A DNA stretch of 64,000 bases from JABDGM01 sp963738665 (GTDB lineage: Bacteria; Planctomycetota; Planctomycetia; Pirellulales; Lacipirellulaceae): positions 806,001-870,000 of the forward strand of contig CAVTXL010000002.1 of the NCBI GenBank assembly GCA_963738665.1, given 5' to 3'. The translations under genes and the position numbers were made by a program. The notes under the pieces were generated by a model. That model was given only the letters and a program-made list of their open reading frames with translations, ran no database searches and was not told the origin of the DNA. Shown here in pieces: positions 56,564 through 64,000 of this stretch (its first letter is position 1; each line of letters begins with the position of its first letter).

Positions 56564-58698
56564 ATGCCGATGACGTCTGCCGAATTGAATCCGGCCCAAT
56601 GGGAAGTCGTGCGCACTAGCGGGGGACCGCTGCTCGTGCTGGCCGGCGCCGGCACCGGCAAAACGCGCGTCGTCACTTACCGCATCGCCGAGCTCATTCG
56701 CCGCGGCACCAGGCCACAGCGGATCCTGGCCGTCACGTTCACGAAAAAGGCGGCCGCCGAAATGCAGCAGCGGGCGAAGGAGCTGCTCAGCCGCGGGGCG
56801 AGCGGGCGCGGAGCGAGCCGGTCCGGACCCCTGCAGAGTGGACCACGCAGCAAGAGTGCTTCGCGGGGCGGCGCGGTCGACGCCCCTGAAATATCGACTT
56901 TCCACTCACTGTGCGTGCGCATATTGCGGCGGCACATCGAGAAACTGGGCTATCGCCCCAAGTTTGTCATTTGCGACCGCAACGAACAGGAGAGCCAAGC
57001 CCGCACGGCCCTGCGGGAGCTGCGGGCGCCAAATTCGGCCCTCGCGCCGGGCGACCTCTTGGCGATCGTCAGCCGTTGGAAAAACGCTTCGCTCCGTCCG
57101 GAGCAGGCCGAAACCCAAGCCGGCAGCGAACGCGAACAACTGGCCGCCGCCGCCTACCGCCGCTATCAGCAGAATCTCAAAAAGATCGGCGCCGTCGACT
57201 TCGACGATTTGCTCCTGCTCACCGAGGAGCTGTTAACGCGGCATCCGGTCGTTCGGAGGGCGGAGGCCGGGCGATTCGATCACGTGCTCGTCGACGAATA
57301 CCAGGACACCAATCACAGCCAGTACCAGATCGTCAAAGCGCTCGCCGATGGGCATCGCAACTTGTGCGTCGTGGGCGACGACGATCAATCCATCTACGCC
57401 TGGCGCGGGCCGAGGTGACGCACATCCTGCGATTCGAGCACGATTGGCCCGAGGCGAAGGTCGTGCGACTCGAGGACAATTACCGTTCGACGGCCGCAAT
57501 TTTGCATTGCGCCAATACACTGATTGCCTTCAATCGCCAGCGGCATGCCAAAACTCTGCGAGCGTACAACCAGGGGGGCGCCCGGCCCGGCATCATCCAG
57601 TGCCGCGACGAGACGGAAGAGGCCGAGCGCGTCGTCGGCGACATTCGGCGGCTGCTCGACGAGCGCCGCGGCGAGCCGAGCGACTTCGCCATCCTTTGCC
57701 GGACGAACGAACAGCCGCGGTCGTTCGAAACCGAGCTGCGGCGGGCGGACGTGCCGTACGTGCTGGTCGGCGGCATGTCGTTTTTTGATCGCAAAGAGGT
57801 GCGCGACATTCTCGCCTACCTTAAGGTGATCGACAATCCGCTCGACGAGCCGGCCCTGCGGCGGATCATCAATCAGCCGCCTCGGGGCATCGGCGACTCC
57901 GCCCAGAAGCGGCTGCTCGACGAAGCAACTCACCGCGGCTGCATCCTGTGGGAGGTGCTTGGCGACGCCTTGGTGATCGACGGCATCGACCCGAAGACCA
58001 ACGACAACATTCGGCGATTTCGGACGGCAATCGAGGCGTTTCGCGCAGAAGCCGAGACCCTCGGCGTGGCGAAGTTGATCGAACACGTGCTCGAGCGCGT
58101 CGCCTATCGCGACTTGCTGGTGAAGTTGTACGCCGATCCAAGCGATCGCGAGAGCCGGCTGGCGGCGTTGGAAGAGATTTTGAACGCCGGGGCCTCGTAC
58201 GAGAGGCAACGCGGAAACCCCTCCCCTAGCCCGTCCCCAAACGGGCGGGGGAAACGTGAGGCGTCGCTGTCTGGTTTTCTCGACGACTTGATGCTCCGCG
58301 AGCGCGACGACGGCGACGAAAAAGAGTCGCAACTGGCCCGCAACGCCGTGGCGCTGATGACGCTGCATAGTGCCAAGGGCTTGGAGTTTCCGCACGTTTA
58401 CCTCGTCGGCATGGAAGAAGGCATTCTGCCCCACAAGCGGTCGCTCGAAATGGCAAACGACGCGGCCATCGACGAAGAGCGCCGGCTGTGCTACGTCGGC
58501 ATCACGCGGGCCCGCGAGCACCTGACGCTGTCCTTCGCCTTGACGCGGCGGAAATGGGGCAAGCCGCGGAAGACGACGCCCAGCCGTTTTCTGTACGAGA
58601 TGACGGGGCAGGCCGACAATTTCCCGCCGAAGGCAGCGGTAAACGAGCAGAGGGCGGCCAAGCCAAAGCGTTCTCGCCGCCCGCGGGCGGCGCGGTAG
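56564..58698 (+). CDS. pcrA: UvrD/PcrA-type DNA helicase with repeat-derived inserts, frameshifted
   Basis: ATG 56564 (MPMTSAELNPAQWEVVRTSG) starts the frame. Helicase motifs: GAGTGKT (I), FTKKAAAEMQQR (Ia), VDEYQDTNHSQYQIVKAL (II), GDDDQSIYAWRG (III). Here GGG at 57407-57409 lacks one G and the frame shifts; adding it gives AEVTHILRFEHDWPEA and continues LEDNYRST (IV), HSAKGLEF (V) and VGITRAREHL (VI) to the stop at 58698. An Arg/Ser/Gly-rich insert (about 56795-56880) follows motif Ia, and another (GNPSPSPSPNGRGKREA, 58215-58262) lies before motif V. It unwinds 3'-5' in repair and replication. Confidence 0.92.
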
Positions 58699-58785
58699 AA
58701 TGGCAATGGGGCATTCGGCCAAGCGTCCGGCGACCGCCGATTGTATGTCTTGCTGATGGGAAATCGAGATCCGTCGTATAGAAGC

Positions 58786-59345
58786 ATGAGCACCGTCGCC
58801 ACTTTCTCGCTGGAGCAATACGAGCGCATGGCCGAGGCCGGCGCATTCGACGGCCGGCTGCAGCATCGCGTTGAATTCATTCGGGGGGAGATTCGCGAGA
58901 TGTCGCCAATTGGCACGCATCATGATCAGGCTGTGAATGATCTGACCGATTTGAGCTACGAGGCATTCCTCGTGGCAGGTTGACGGTGCGAGTTCAGGCG
59001 ACGCTTCGAATACCGGCGGCCAATAGTGCACCGCAACCAGATGTATTTTGGGTCACACGGAAGAAGTACACGCGCAAGCATCCCGAGCCGGAGGACGTGC
59101 ACCTGTTGATCGAAGTCGCCGAGACATCGATCCGCGACCACCGCGGCGAAAGACGCGATCTGTACGCCGAGGCCGTGATCCCCGACTATTAGTTCGTGAA
59201 TATCTTGAATCGCACGGTCGAAGTCTATCGGCAGCCGGATGGGCACGCGTACCAATGGTCGCAGGTTTTCGGCGTCGACGGAGTCATCTCTCCGCTCGCT
59301 CTGCCCGAAGCAGAACTAGACGTCGCCAGCCTGTTCCTGGAATAG
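58786..59345 (+). pseudogene. Uma2-family (DUF820) endonuclease, frameshifted
   Basis: ATG 58786 gives MSTVATFSLEQYERMAEAGA, then VEFIRGEIREMSPIGTHHD (Uma2 N-terminal pattern E-x-I-x-G). A frame change at about 58978 leads to PAANSAPQPDVFWVTRKKYT and IEVAETSIRDHRGERRDLYA E (PD-(D/E)xK core: PDV...EVAETS). An in-frame TAG at about 59190 replaces an expected Trp codon (DY-W-VN), after which NRTVEVYRQPDGH and EAELDVASLFLE end at 59345. Uma2 proteins are widely spread, often in mobile regions. Confidence 0.75.
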
Positions 59346-59482
59346 GTCGTGATTTAACGGTCCACGATCGCCCGCCGCTGTCACTGCTAGCAGCGATTCA
59401 CCGCAAGCTGAAGTTGCGACGATCGCCCGCCAGCAATTACACTCACCAGCCCTGTCACTTCCCATTGCGCAAGGAGGCGTCG

Positions 59483-60727
59483 ATGGCCCAGCCGACATTG
59501 CGTCTCGTTCAGTCGAGCGACTTACATCTCGAGATGCCGCTCTACGGGCTGGCGGAAATTCCCGACCATCTGCGCGATTTGCTCGTCGAAGCGCCGTTCC
59601 AAGCGGCCGAGCACTTGTTCGAAGTGGCGCTCGCCGAAGACGTCGACGCCGTGCTCCTCGCGGGCGACGTCTTGAATGTCGACCGCGCCGGCCCGCCTGC
59701 CATCATGCTACTGCTCGAACAATTCGCGCGGCTGGGCGATCGCGGCATTCCGGTCTACTGGTCAGGCGGCGGCGTCGATTCGCCGGATGCCTGGCCGCGC
59801 AGCGTGCCGCTACCCGAGAACGTGCATTTGTTTCCAGTCGGCCGCGTGGAAACGCTCGACCTCGTGCGCGACGGTGAAACGATCGCTCGCGTGCAAGGCA
59901 CCAGCTGCCACGAAGGGGGCGAAGTGGAGAGCCGCGGATTTCATCGCGACGCGCACGGCTTGTTTACGGTCGGCGTGTCCTACGGCACCCACGACTCGGC
60001 CGGCCACGAGGGCGATCGAGTGCATTACATGGCTTTGGGCGGTCGCCACCGCCATGAAACCGTCGATCGCGAACCGGGCATCGCCCACTATAGCGGCACG
60101 CCGCAAGGCCGCGGGCCGGCTGAAATCGGTCCGCACGGGTGCACGCTCGTCACGGTCGATGAGAGCCGAAAGGCCGCGACCAAATTCATCGCTACCGACG
60201 TGGTCCGCTGGACACACGAGTCGATGGAAGTCACCGCGACCACCCGCAGCGAGCAGCTCCGCGAGCGGATGGCCGACCGGCTAGAGAAACTGCAAGCGAA
60301 ACAGCCCGGTGTGGATCACCTGGTTTGCTGGGAAGTTCGCGGCACGGGGCCGCTGGTAAATCGATTACGTCCCGGCGGGCTGGCCGACGAGCTCATGGTT
60401 GATCTGCGGCGACAGTTCGGCGAGCGACACCCGGCGGCTTGGAGCGTTTCGCTCACCTGCCGCGCACCGCTCAGCGTGCCGGCCGAGTGGTACGACCAGG
60501 AGACCGTGTTGGGCGATTTTTTGCGGCAGGTCCGCGAGTTCGAGCAGAGCGATGAGCTGTCGATCAATCTGCGGCAATTCCTGCCGGACGACCTGGGCCG
60601 CGACCCGCTCGCGGCCGTCGCGGACGTCAGCCGCGAAGAGCGCGGCGAGCTGCTATGTGCGGCCGCGAAACTGGGAATCGATTTGCTGACGCTGCCATTG
60701 GAGGAAGGGGACATCCCGCACGAGTAA
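59483..60727 (+). CDS. SbcD-like metallophosphoesterase (DNA repair exonuclease family)
   Basis: ATG 59483 has AAGGAGG five bases upstream. The protein is 414 aa. The calcineurin-like site reads SSDLHLE (D-x-H), LLAGDVLNVD (GDxxD-like, with N for the usual second motif) and later YMALGGRHRH and YSGTPQGRG (GxHxH/GSP). The C-terminal half is the SbcD-associated cap (EQSDELSINLRQFLPDDLGR). It is followed 60 bases later by a large ATPase, as sbcD is by sbcC. This points to a double-strand-end processing pair, here of the YhaO/YhaN type. Confidence 0.87.
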   Translation: MAQPTLRLVQSSDLHLEMPLYGLAEIPDHLRDLLVEAPFQAAEHLFEVALAEDVDAVLLAGDVLNVDRAGPPAIMLLLEQFARLGDRGIPVYWSGGGVDSPDAWPRSVPLPENVHLFPVGRVETLDLVRDGETIARVQGTSCHEGGEVESRGFHRDAHGLFTVGVSYGTHDSAGHEGDRVHYMALGGRHRHETVDREPGIAHYSGTPQGRGPAEIGPHGCTLVTVDESRKAATKFIATDVVRWTHESMEVTATTRSEQLRERMADRLEKLQAKQPGVDHLVCWEVRGTGPLVNRLRPGGLADELMVDLRRQFGERHPAAWSVSLTCRAPLSVPAEWYDQETVLGDFLRQVREFEQSDELSINLRQFLPDDLGRDPLAAVADVSREERGELLCAAAKLGIDLLTLPLEEGDIPHE

Positions 60728-60736
60728 CTCTTCCAT

Positions 60737-60765
60737 CTCGTTCCCACGCTCAGCGTGGGAACGAG
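60737..60765. repeat. Perfect 14-bp hairpin CTCGTTCCCACGCT
   Basis: The arms 60737-60750 and 60752-60765 are perfect complements with a 1-base loop. The GTTCCCACGC/GCGTGGGAAC core is a common REP-type hairpin. A relative lies near 41030-41055. Confidence 0.7.
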
Positions 60766-60787
60766 GTACTCTCGACCCTCGACTTTC

Positions 60788-63700
60788 ATGAAAATCACCG
60801 ACATCAAAATCGACGGCTTCGGCGTCTGGCGCGACCTGTCGCTGCGCGGCATCTCGCCGGAGGTCACCGTTTTCTACGGGCCGAACGAGGCGGGCAAGTC
60901 GACGCTGATGCAGTTCCTGCGGTCGGTGCTGTACGGCGTGTCGCCGTCGCGACGCGAGCGCTATTTGCCGCCGCTGAAGGGCGGCCGGCCTGGCGGTTGG
61001 TTGAAGGTAATTGGCGATCACGGCCCGCTCACGATCAGCCGCTACGCCGACCGCGGACCGACCGATCTCGGCAAGGTCACGGTCACCACGGCCGAGGGCG
61101 AGGAGCAGGGCGACCGGCTTCTCCGCGAAGCGCTCGAGCACGTCGATGAGCCGACCTTCATCAACATCTTCGCCGTCGGCCTGCGCGAAGTGCAGGAGCT
61201 AGCCACGCTAAGCGACACGGCGGCCGCACAATGGCTGTATCGACTCACGTCGGGGCTCGACCGGATTTCGCTCTACGATGTCATCCACATGCTGGCCGGC
61301 ACGCGGCAGCGGCTGTTGAATTCGGCCGAGCATCCGTCGGAGATTCGCGCGCTGACGGCTCGCCGCGAGCAACTGCACGGCGAGCTGGACGAGCTCGTCG
61401 CGAAAGGCCGCCGCTGGACCCAGGCGGCCGTCAAGCTGCGCGACCTCGCCGACGAAGTGGACCAACGTCAGGCCGCGGCCAAAGAGCTCACCGGCCGCGC
61501 GCGGCGCTTGGAGACGGCGATCAACGTCAAACCATTGTGGCTCAAGCGCGACAAAATCGACAACCAGCTCGAGCAATATCAAAACCTGCGGCCGCTGGAA
61601 GAGGGCACGCTGACGACCCTCGACGATCTGAACGAGCGAACCGAAGAACACCAGCGGCAGCGCGACATTCTCATCGGCCAGCGACAGCAGCTCCGTGACG
61701 AGGCCAAGCGGCTGGGCATCAACGACGTGCTGGTCAAGAACGGCCACCGGCTGGAAGCGCTCCTTGAGCAACAGGAATGGCTGCAAAGCCTGGAGCGCAA
61801 GGCGCGGGACCGCGGCGACGAGCTCGCCCACTTGGAAGCCCGGCTCGCCAGCGACAATGAGCGGCTAAGCCATGAATGGACCGGTGCAGGCAAGCTGCCG
61901 CCGCGAATCTCCACGGAGCTGGTCGATCAGCTCGCCCCGCAGGCCCGCGCGATCGAAGCGACCGAGCAACTGCTCGAATCGGCCAAGCAGGAGCTCGAAC
62001 ACCGCCGTGCCGGCGAGCACGAGTTCCGCACGCAGATCGATACGGCGATGACCAGCGGCGAGAAGCTGGGCCTGCCGAAAGACGTAGACGCAGCGGGCGA
62101 CTTGGTCGCCGCGCTGCGGACCCGGCACCAGCTCGAGCATCGTTTGGACGCCGCCCGCCGGCAGGCCGACGATTTGCAGCGGCAGGGCACTGAGATGGTC
62201 GATGGCCAGGTGCTGCCAGTCGGCCTGTTCGTGTGGCTGTTAGGGATCGTTGCGCTAGGTGGCTTGGCCGTCGGTGTGTGGCTGCTATTGCCACCCTCGG
62301 TTCTCGGTTCGTACGGCAAGTACGCCGGCTGGTTCGCGGGAATTGGCGTTATCGGTGCTTTGCTTGCATTCTTTTTCAAGTGGGTCGTGGAAGACTCGGC
62401 GTCCGACCGCTTCGACGCCTGCCACCGGCAGTTGGAAACGGTGCTCCAGCAGATTAAACAGGCCGAGGTCGAGCGGAAGCAGCTCGATCGCGAAATGCCG
62501 ATGGCCGAAGGTGCGGCCGCCCTGCGACTGGAACATGCCGAGCGGCACCTGGCCGAGCTCCAGCGTGTGCTGCCCATCGAAAGCCAGCACCGTGAAGCGG
62601 CCGAAGAGAGTACGGCGGCCGAGCGCCGCTTGCAACTAGCCGAAGAAAAGCACGCGGCCGCCCTTGCGAATTGGCGAGCCAAGCTGCGGGCCGTCGGCCT
62701 GCCGGAAGACGTCAGCCCGGCAAATCTCCACACGATGGCCGACCAATGCGAACGGCTGGCCGAGCTGGAATCGCGGATCGCCGCTCGCCGCGAAGATATT
62801 GAACGCCACCAGCGCGAGTACACGGCCGTTTCGCAGCGCATCTTCGCGCTGGCCGACGAAACCGGGCTGCGAATCGCGGCCGCCGGCCCTCCGGCGACAA
62901 CAAAGGAAGTCGCCCGGTCGGCGCTAAGTGGCGACGAGAAACCGAAACAGAAGCCAACGGGGAATGGCGGACCGGCGAGCCGCCTGTCACCGCGCCCAAT
63001 CGAACAACTCGACAAGCTGGCGGCCGAGTACCGCGAACAAACGCATCGCGTGGCCCAGCGGCAGGAGCTACGCGAGCGGGCCAAGGCGATCAAGATCGAG
63101 GCGCTGCGCCACGCCCGGGCGGCGAAGGCACTCGCGCAGCGGCGAGGCACGCTGTTTCAGAAGTGCGGCGTCGTAGACGAAAACGAGTTGCGGCAGCTCG
63201 CCGCGCGTCTCGACGAAGCCGACGCGCTGCGCAAGAAGCGCTCCGGCGTCACGCGCGAAATCGTCGCCGCCCTCGGCAAGCACGGCACCGAACAAGACTT
63301 CGCGCGGCTCCTCGCGCCGGAGTCGATCGGCCGGCTCGAACACGATTGGGAATCGCTTGCGGCAGAATCGGAAAAGCTCGACCGCGAACTCAAAGAGCGG
63401 CTCCAGCAGCGCGGCGCGCTCCTCGAGCAGCAGCGGACGCAGGCGGCCGACCGCTCGCTCGCCCGCAAGCAGTTGGAGCTCGATATGGTCGAAGAGCAGA
63501 TCAAGCAGGCCGTTCACGCCTGGCGAGAACGAGCGGGCGTGAGCATGTTCCTAGAACGCATTCGCCACGATTACGAACAGCATCGCCAGCCGGAAACGCT
63601 CAAGGAGGCATCGGAGTATTTGCGTCAATTGACCAGCGGCAAATACACGCGGATCTGGACGCCGCTGGCGCACGACATTCTCTTTGTCGACACGGCCGAA

Positions 63701-64000
63701 GGCGAGTCGCTGCCGGTGCAAGTGCTCAGCCGGGGCACGCGCGAGCAGTTATTCGTCAGCCTGCGGCTGGCGCTGGTGGCCGCTTTCGCCCGCCGCGGCA
63801 TCCATTTGCCGATGATTCTCGACGATGTGTTCGTGAATTTCGACGCCGGCCGCACTACAATCGCCGCTGCGGTGCTTCGTGATTTTGCTCGCCAGGGGCA
63901 TCAACTGATTGTGTTCACCTGCCACGAGCACGTGTGGCGGATGTTCCAGGACGTGCACGTCGACGCGCGACGCTTGCCAAACCGTTTCGGAGAGACCAGC
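60788..64000 (+). CDS. YhaN/SbcC-like AAA ATPase with internal membrane segments (3' truncated)
   Basis: The frame is open from ATG 60788 to the last base (1071 codons, no stop). Walker A is GPNEAGKST (residues 31-39). A conserved LREVQEL block follows, then a long coiled coil with many Gln/Glu/Arg. Residues about 476-500 and 512-530 are two hydrophobic segments (GLFVWLLGIVALGGLAVGVW and YAGWFAGIGVIGALLAFFF) in the middle of the coiled coil. Near residue 965-1015 come LSRGTREQLFVSLRLALV (signature) and LPMILDDVFVNFD (Walker B, D-loop), then CHEHVWRMFQDVH. This is the COG4717 YhaN type. With the upstream SbcD-like nuclease it forms a likely membrane-linked nuclease complex. Confidence 0.92.
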   Translation, partial: MKITDIKIDGFGVWRDLSLRGISPEVTVFYGPNEAGKSTLMQFLRSVLYGVSPSRRERYLPPLKGGRPGGWLKVIGDHGPLTISRYADRGPTDLGKVTVTTAEGEEQGDRLLREALEHVDEPTFINIFAVGLREVQELATLSDTAAAQWLYRLTSGLDRISLYDVIHMLAGTRQRLLNSAEHPSEIRALTARREQLHGELDELVAKGRRWTQAAVKLRDLADEVDQRQAAAKELTGRARRLETAINVKPLWLKRDKIDNQLEQYQNLRPLEEGTLTTLDDLNERTEEHQRQRDILIGQRQQLRDEAKRLGINDVLVKNGHRLEALLEQQEWLQSLERKARDRGDELAHLEARLASDNERLSHEWTGAGKLPPRISTELVDQLAPQARAIEATEQLLESAKQELEHRRAGEHEFRTQIDTAMTSGEKLGLPKDVDAAGDLVAALRTRHQLEHRLDAARRQADDLQRQGTEMVDGQVLPVGLFVWLLGIVALGGLAVGVWLLLPPSVLGSYGKYAGWFAGIGVIGALLAFFFKWVVEDSASDRFDACHRQLETVLQQIKQAEVERKQLDREMPMAEGAAALRLEHAERHLAELQRVLPIESQHREAAEESTAAERRLQLAEEKHAAALANWRAKLRAVGLPEDVSPANLHTMADQCERLAELESRIAARREDIERHQREYTAVSQRIFALADETGLRIAAAGPPATTKEVARSALSGDEKPKQKPTGNGGPASRLSPRPIEQLDKLAAEYREQTHRVAQRQELRERAKAIKIEALRHARAAKALAQRRGTLFQKCGVVDENELRQLAARLDEADALRKKRSGVTREIVAALGKHGTEQDFARLLAPESIGRLEHDWESLAAESEKLDRELKERLQQRGALLEQQRTQAADRSLARKQLELDMVEEQIKQAVHAWRERAGVSMFLERIRHDYEQHRQPETLKEASEYLRQLTSGKYTRIWTPLAHDILFVDTAEGESLPVQVLSRGTREQLFVSLRLALVAAFARRGIHLPMILDDVFVNFDAGRTTIAAAVLRDFARQGHQLIVFTCHEHVWRMFQDVHVDARRLPNRFGETS

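Noticed and set aside
57394..59031. A 545-aa open frame antisense to pcrA and the Uma2 gene
   Set aside because: It crosses the frames of two recognisable genes and has no family features; the plus-strand genes explain the sequence.
61927..63150. A 407-aa Ser/Arg/Cys-rich frame antisense to the YhaN-like ATPase
   Set aside because: Typical shadow of a GC-rich gene; the plus strand is open through the window end with Walker A and B motifs.

Overview
The window looks like a planctomycete chromosome, most likely of the Pirellulales/Lacipirellulaceae type. The evidence is high G+C, secreted proteins that combine dockerin-like EF-hand repeats (xDGNGDGxVDxADYxVWR) with PEP-CTERM tails, two TIGR02999-like ECF sigma factors each followed by a HRDxKP Ser/Thr kinase-TPR protein, and lineage-typical small genes. 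It also carries many short palindromic or low-complexity intergenic repeats. The assignment is by protein style only; no rRNA or tRNA gene was found.

Layout. 1-2.8 kb: the end of a secreted FG-GAP/dockerin protein and a small helix-rich protein with a clear terminator. 2.8-4.3 kb: repeat-rich and gene-poor. 4.3-9.3 kb: a defence-like island. The two ends of a type ISP restriction-modification gene lie on the minus strand at 4.7-4.96 and 8.9-9.3 kb. Between them, on the plus strand, is an overlapping operon: an unknown 194-aa protein, a QatC/QueC-like PP-loop enzyme, an XRE-ImmA/IrrE regulator and a PIN-like protein, the last two broken. 10.2-25.4 kb, all minus strand: two copies of a cassette made of ECF sigma factor, membrane Ser/Thr kinase-TPR protein and giant pentapeptide-repeat PEP-CTERM protein, with one extra PEP-CTERM protein. 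25.6-29.4 kb: a small hypothetical gene and a 1035-aa PEP-CTERM protein built on three near-identical ~242-residue repeats. 29.6-30.3 kb: RNase P RNA on the minus strand, swollen to about 660 nt by three repeat-derived helices. 30.4-33.5 kb: small mobile-type genes (two nucleotidyltransferases, BrnT/BrnA, a HigB/HigA-like pair).

33.6-64 kb is mostly housekeeping: a radical SAM protein, FHA protein, rsgA, cupin, Mur ligase, HTH-EIIA protein, ImmA/IrrE, rimO, pgsA, CPBP protease, class II aldolase, GNAT, purN, aspartic protease, ileS, LmbE-like deacetylase, mscL, rluD, a membrane-anchored TPR-like protein, pcrA/uvrD, Uma2, an SbcD-like nuclease and the start of a YhaN/SbcC-like ATPase (runs off the end).

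Two themes cut across the window. First, about twenty reading frames are broken by 1-2 base indels, several at homopolymers and some in genes expected to be essential (ileS, rimO, rluD). Part of this is therefore likely assembly error, and all pseudogene calls are provisional. Second, the palindromic or low-complexity repeats found between genes also sit inside conserved genes as in-frame inserts (ileS, pcrA, rsgA, the radical SAM gene and others) and inside peripheral helices of RNase P RNA.
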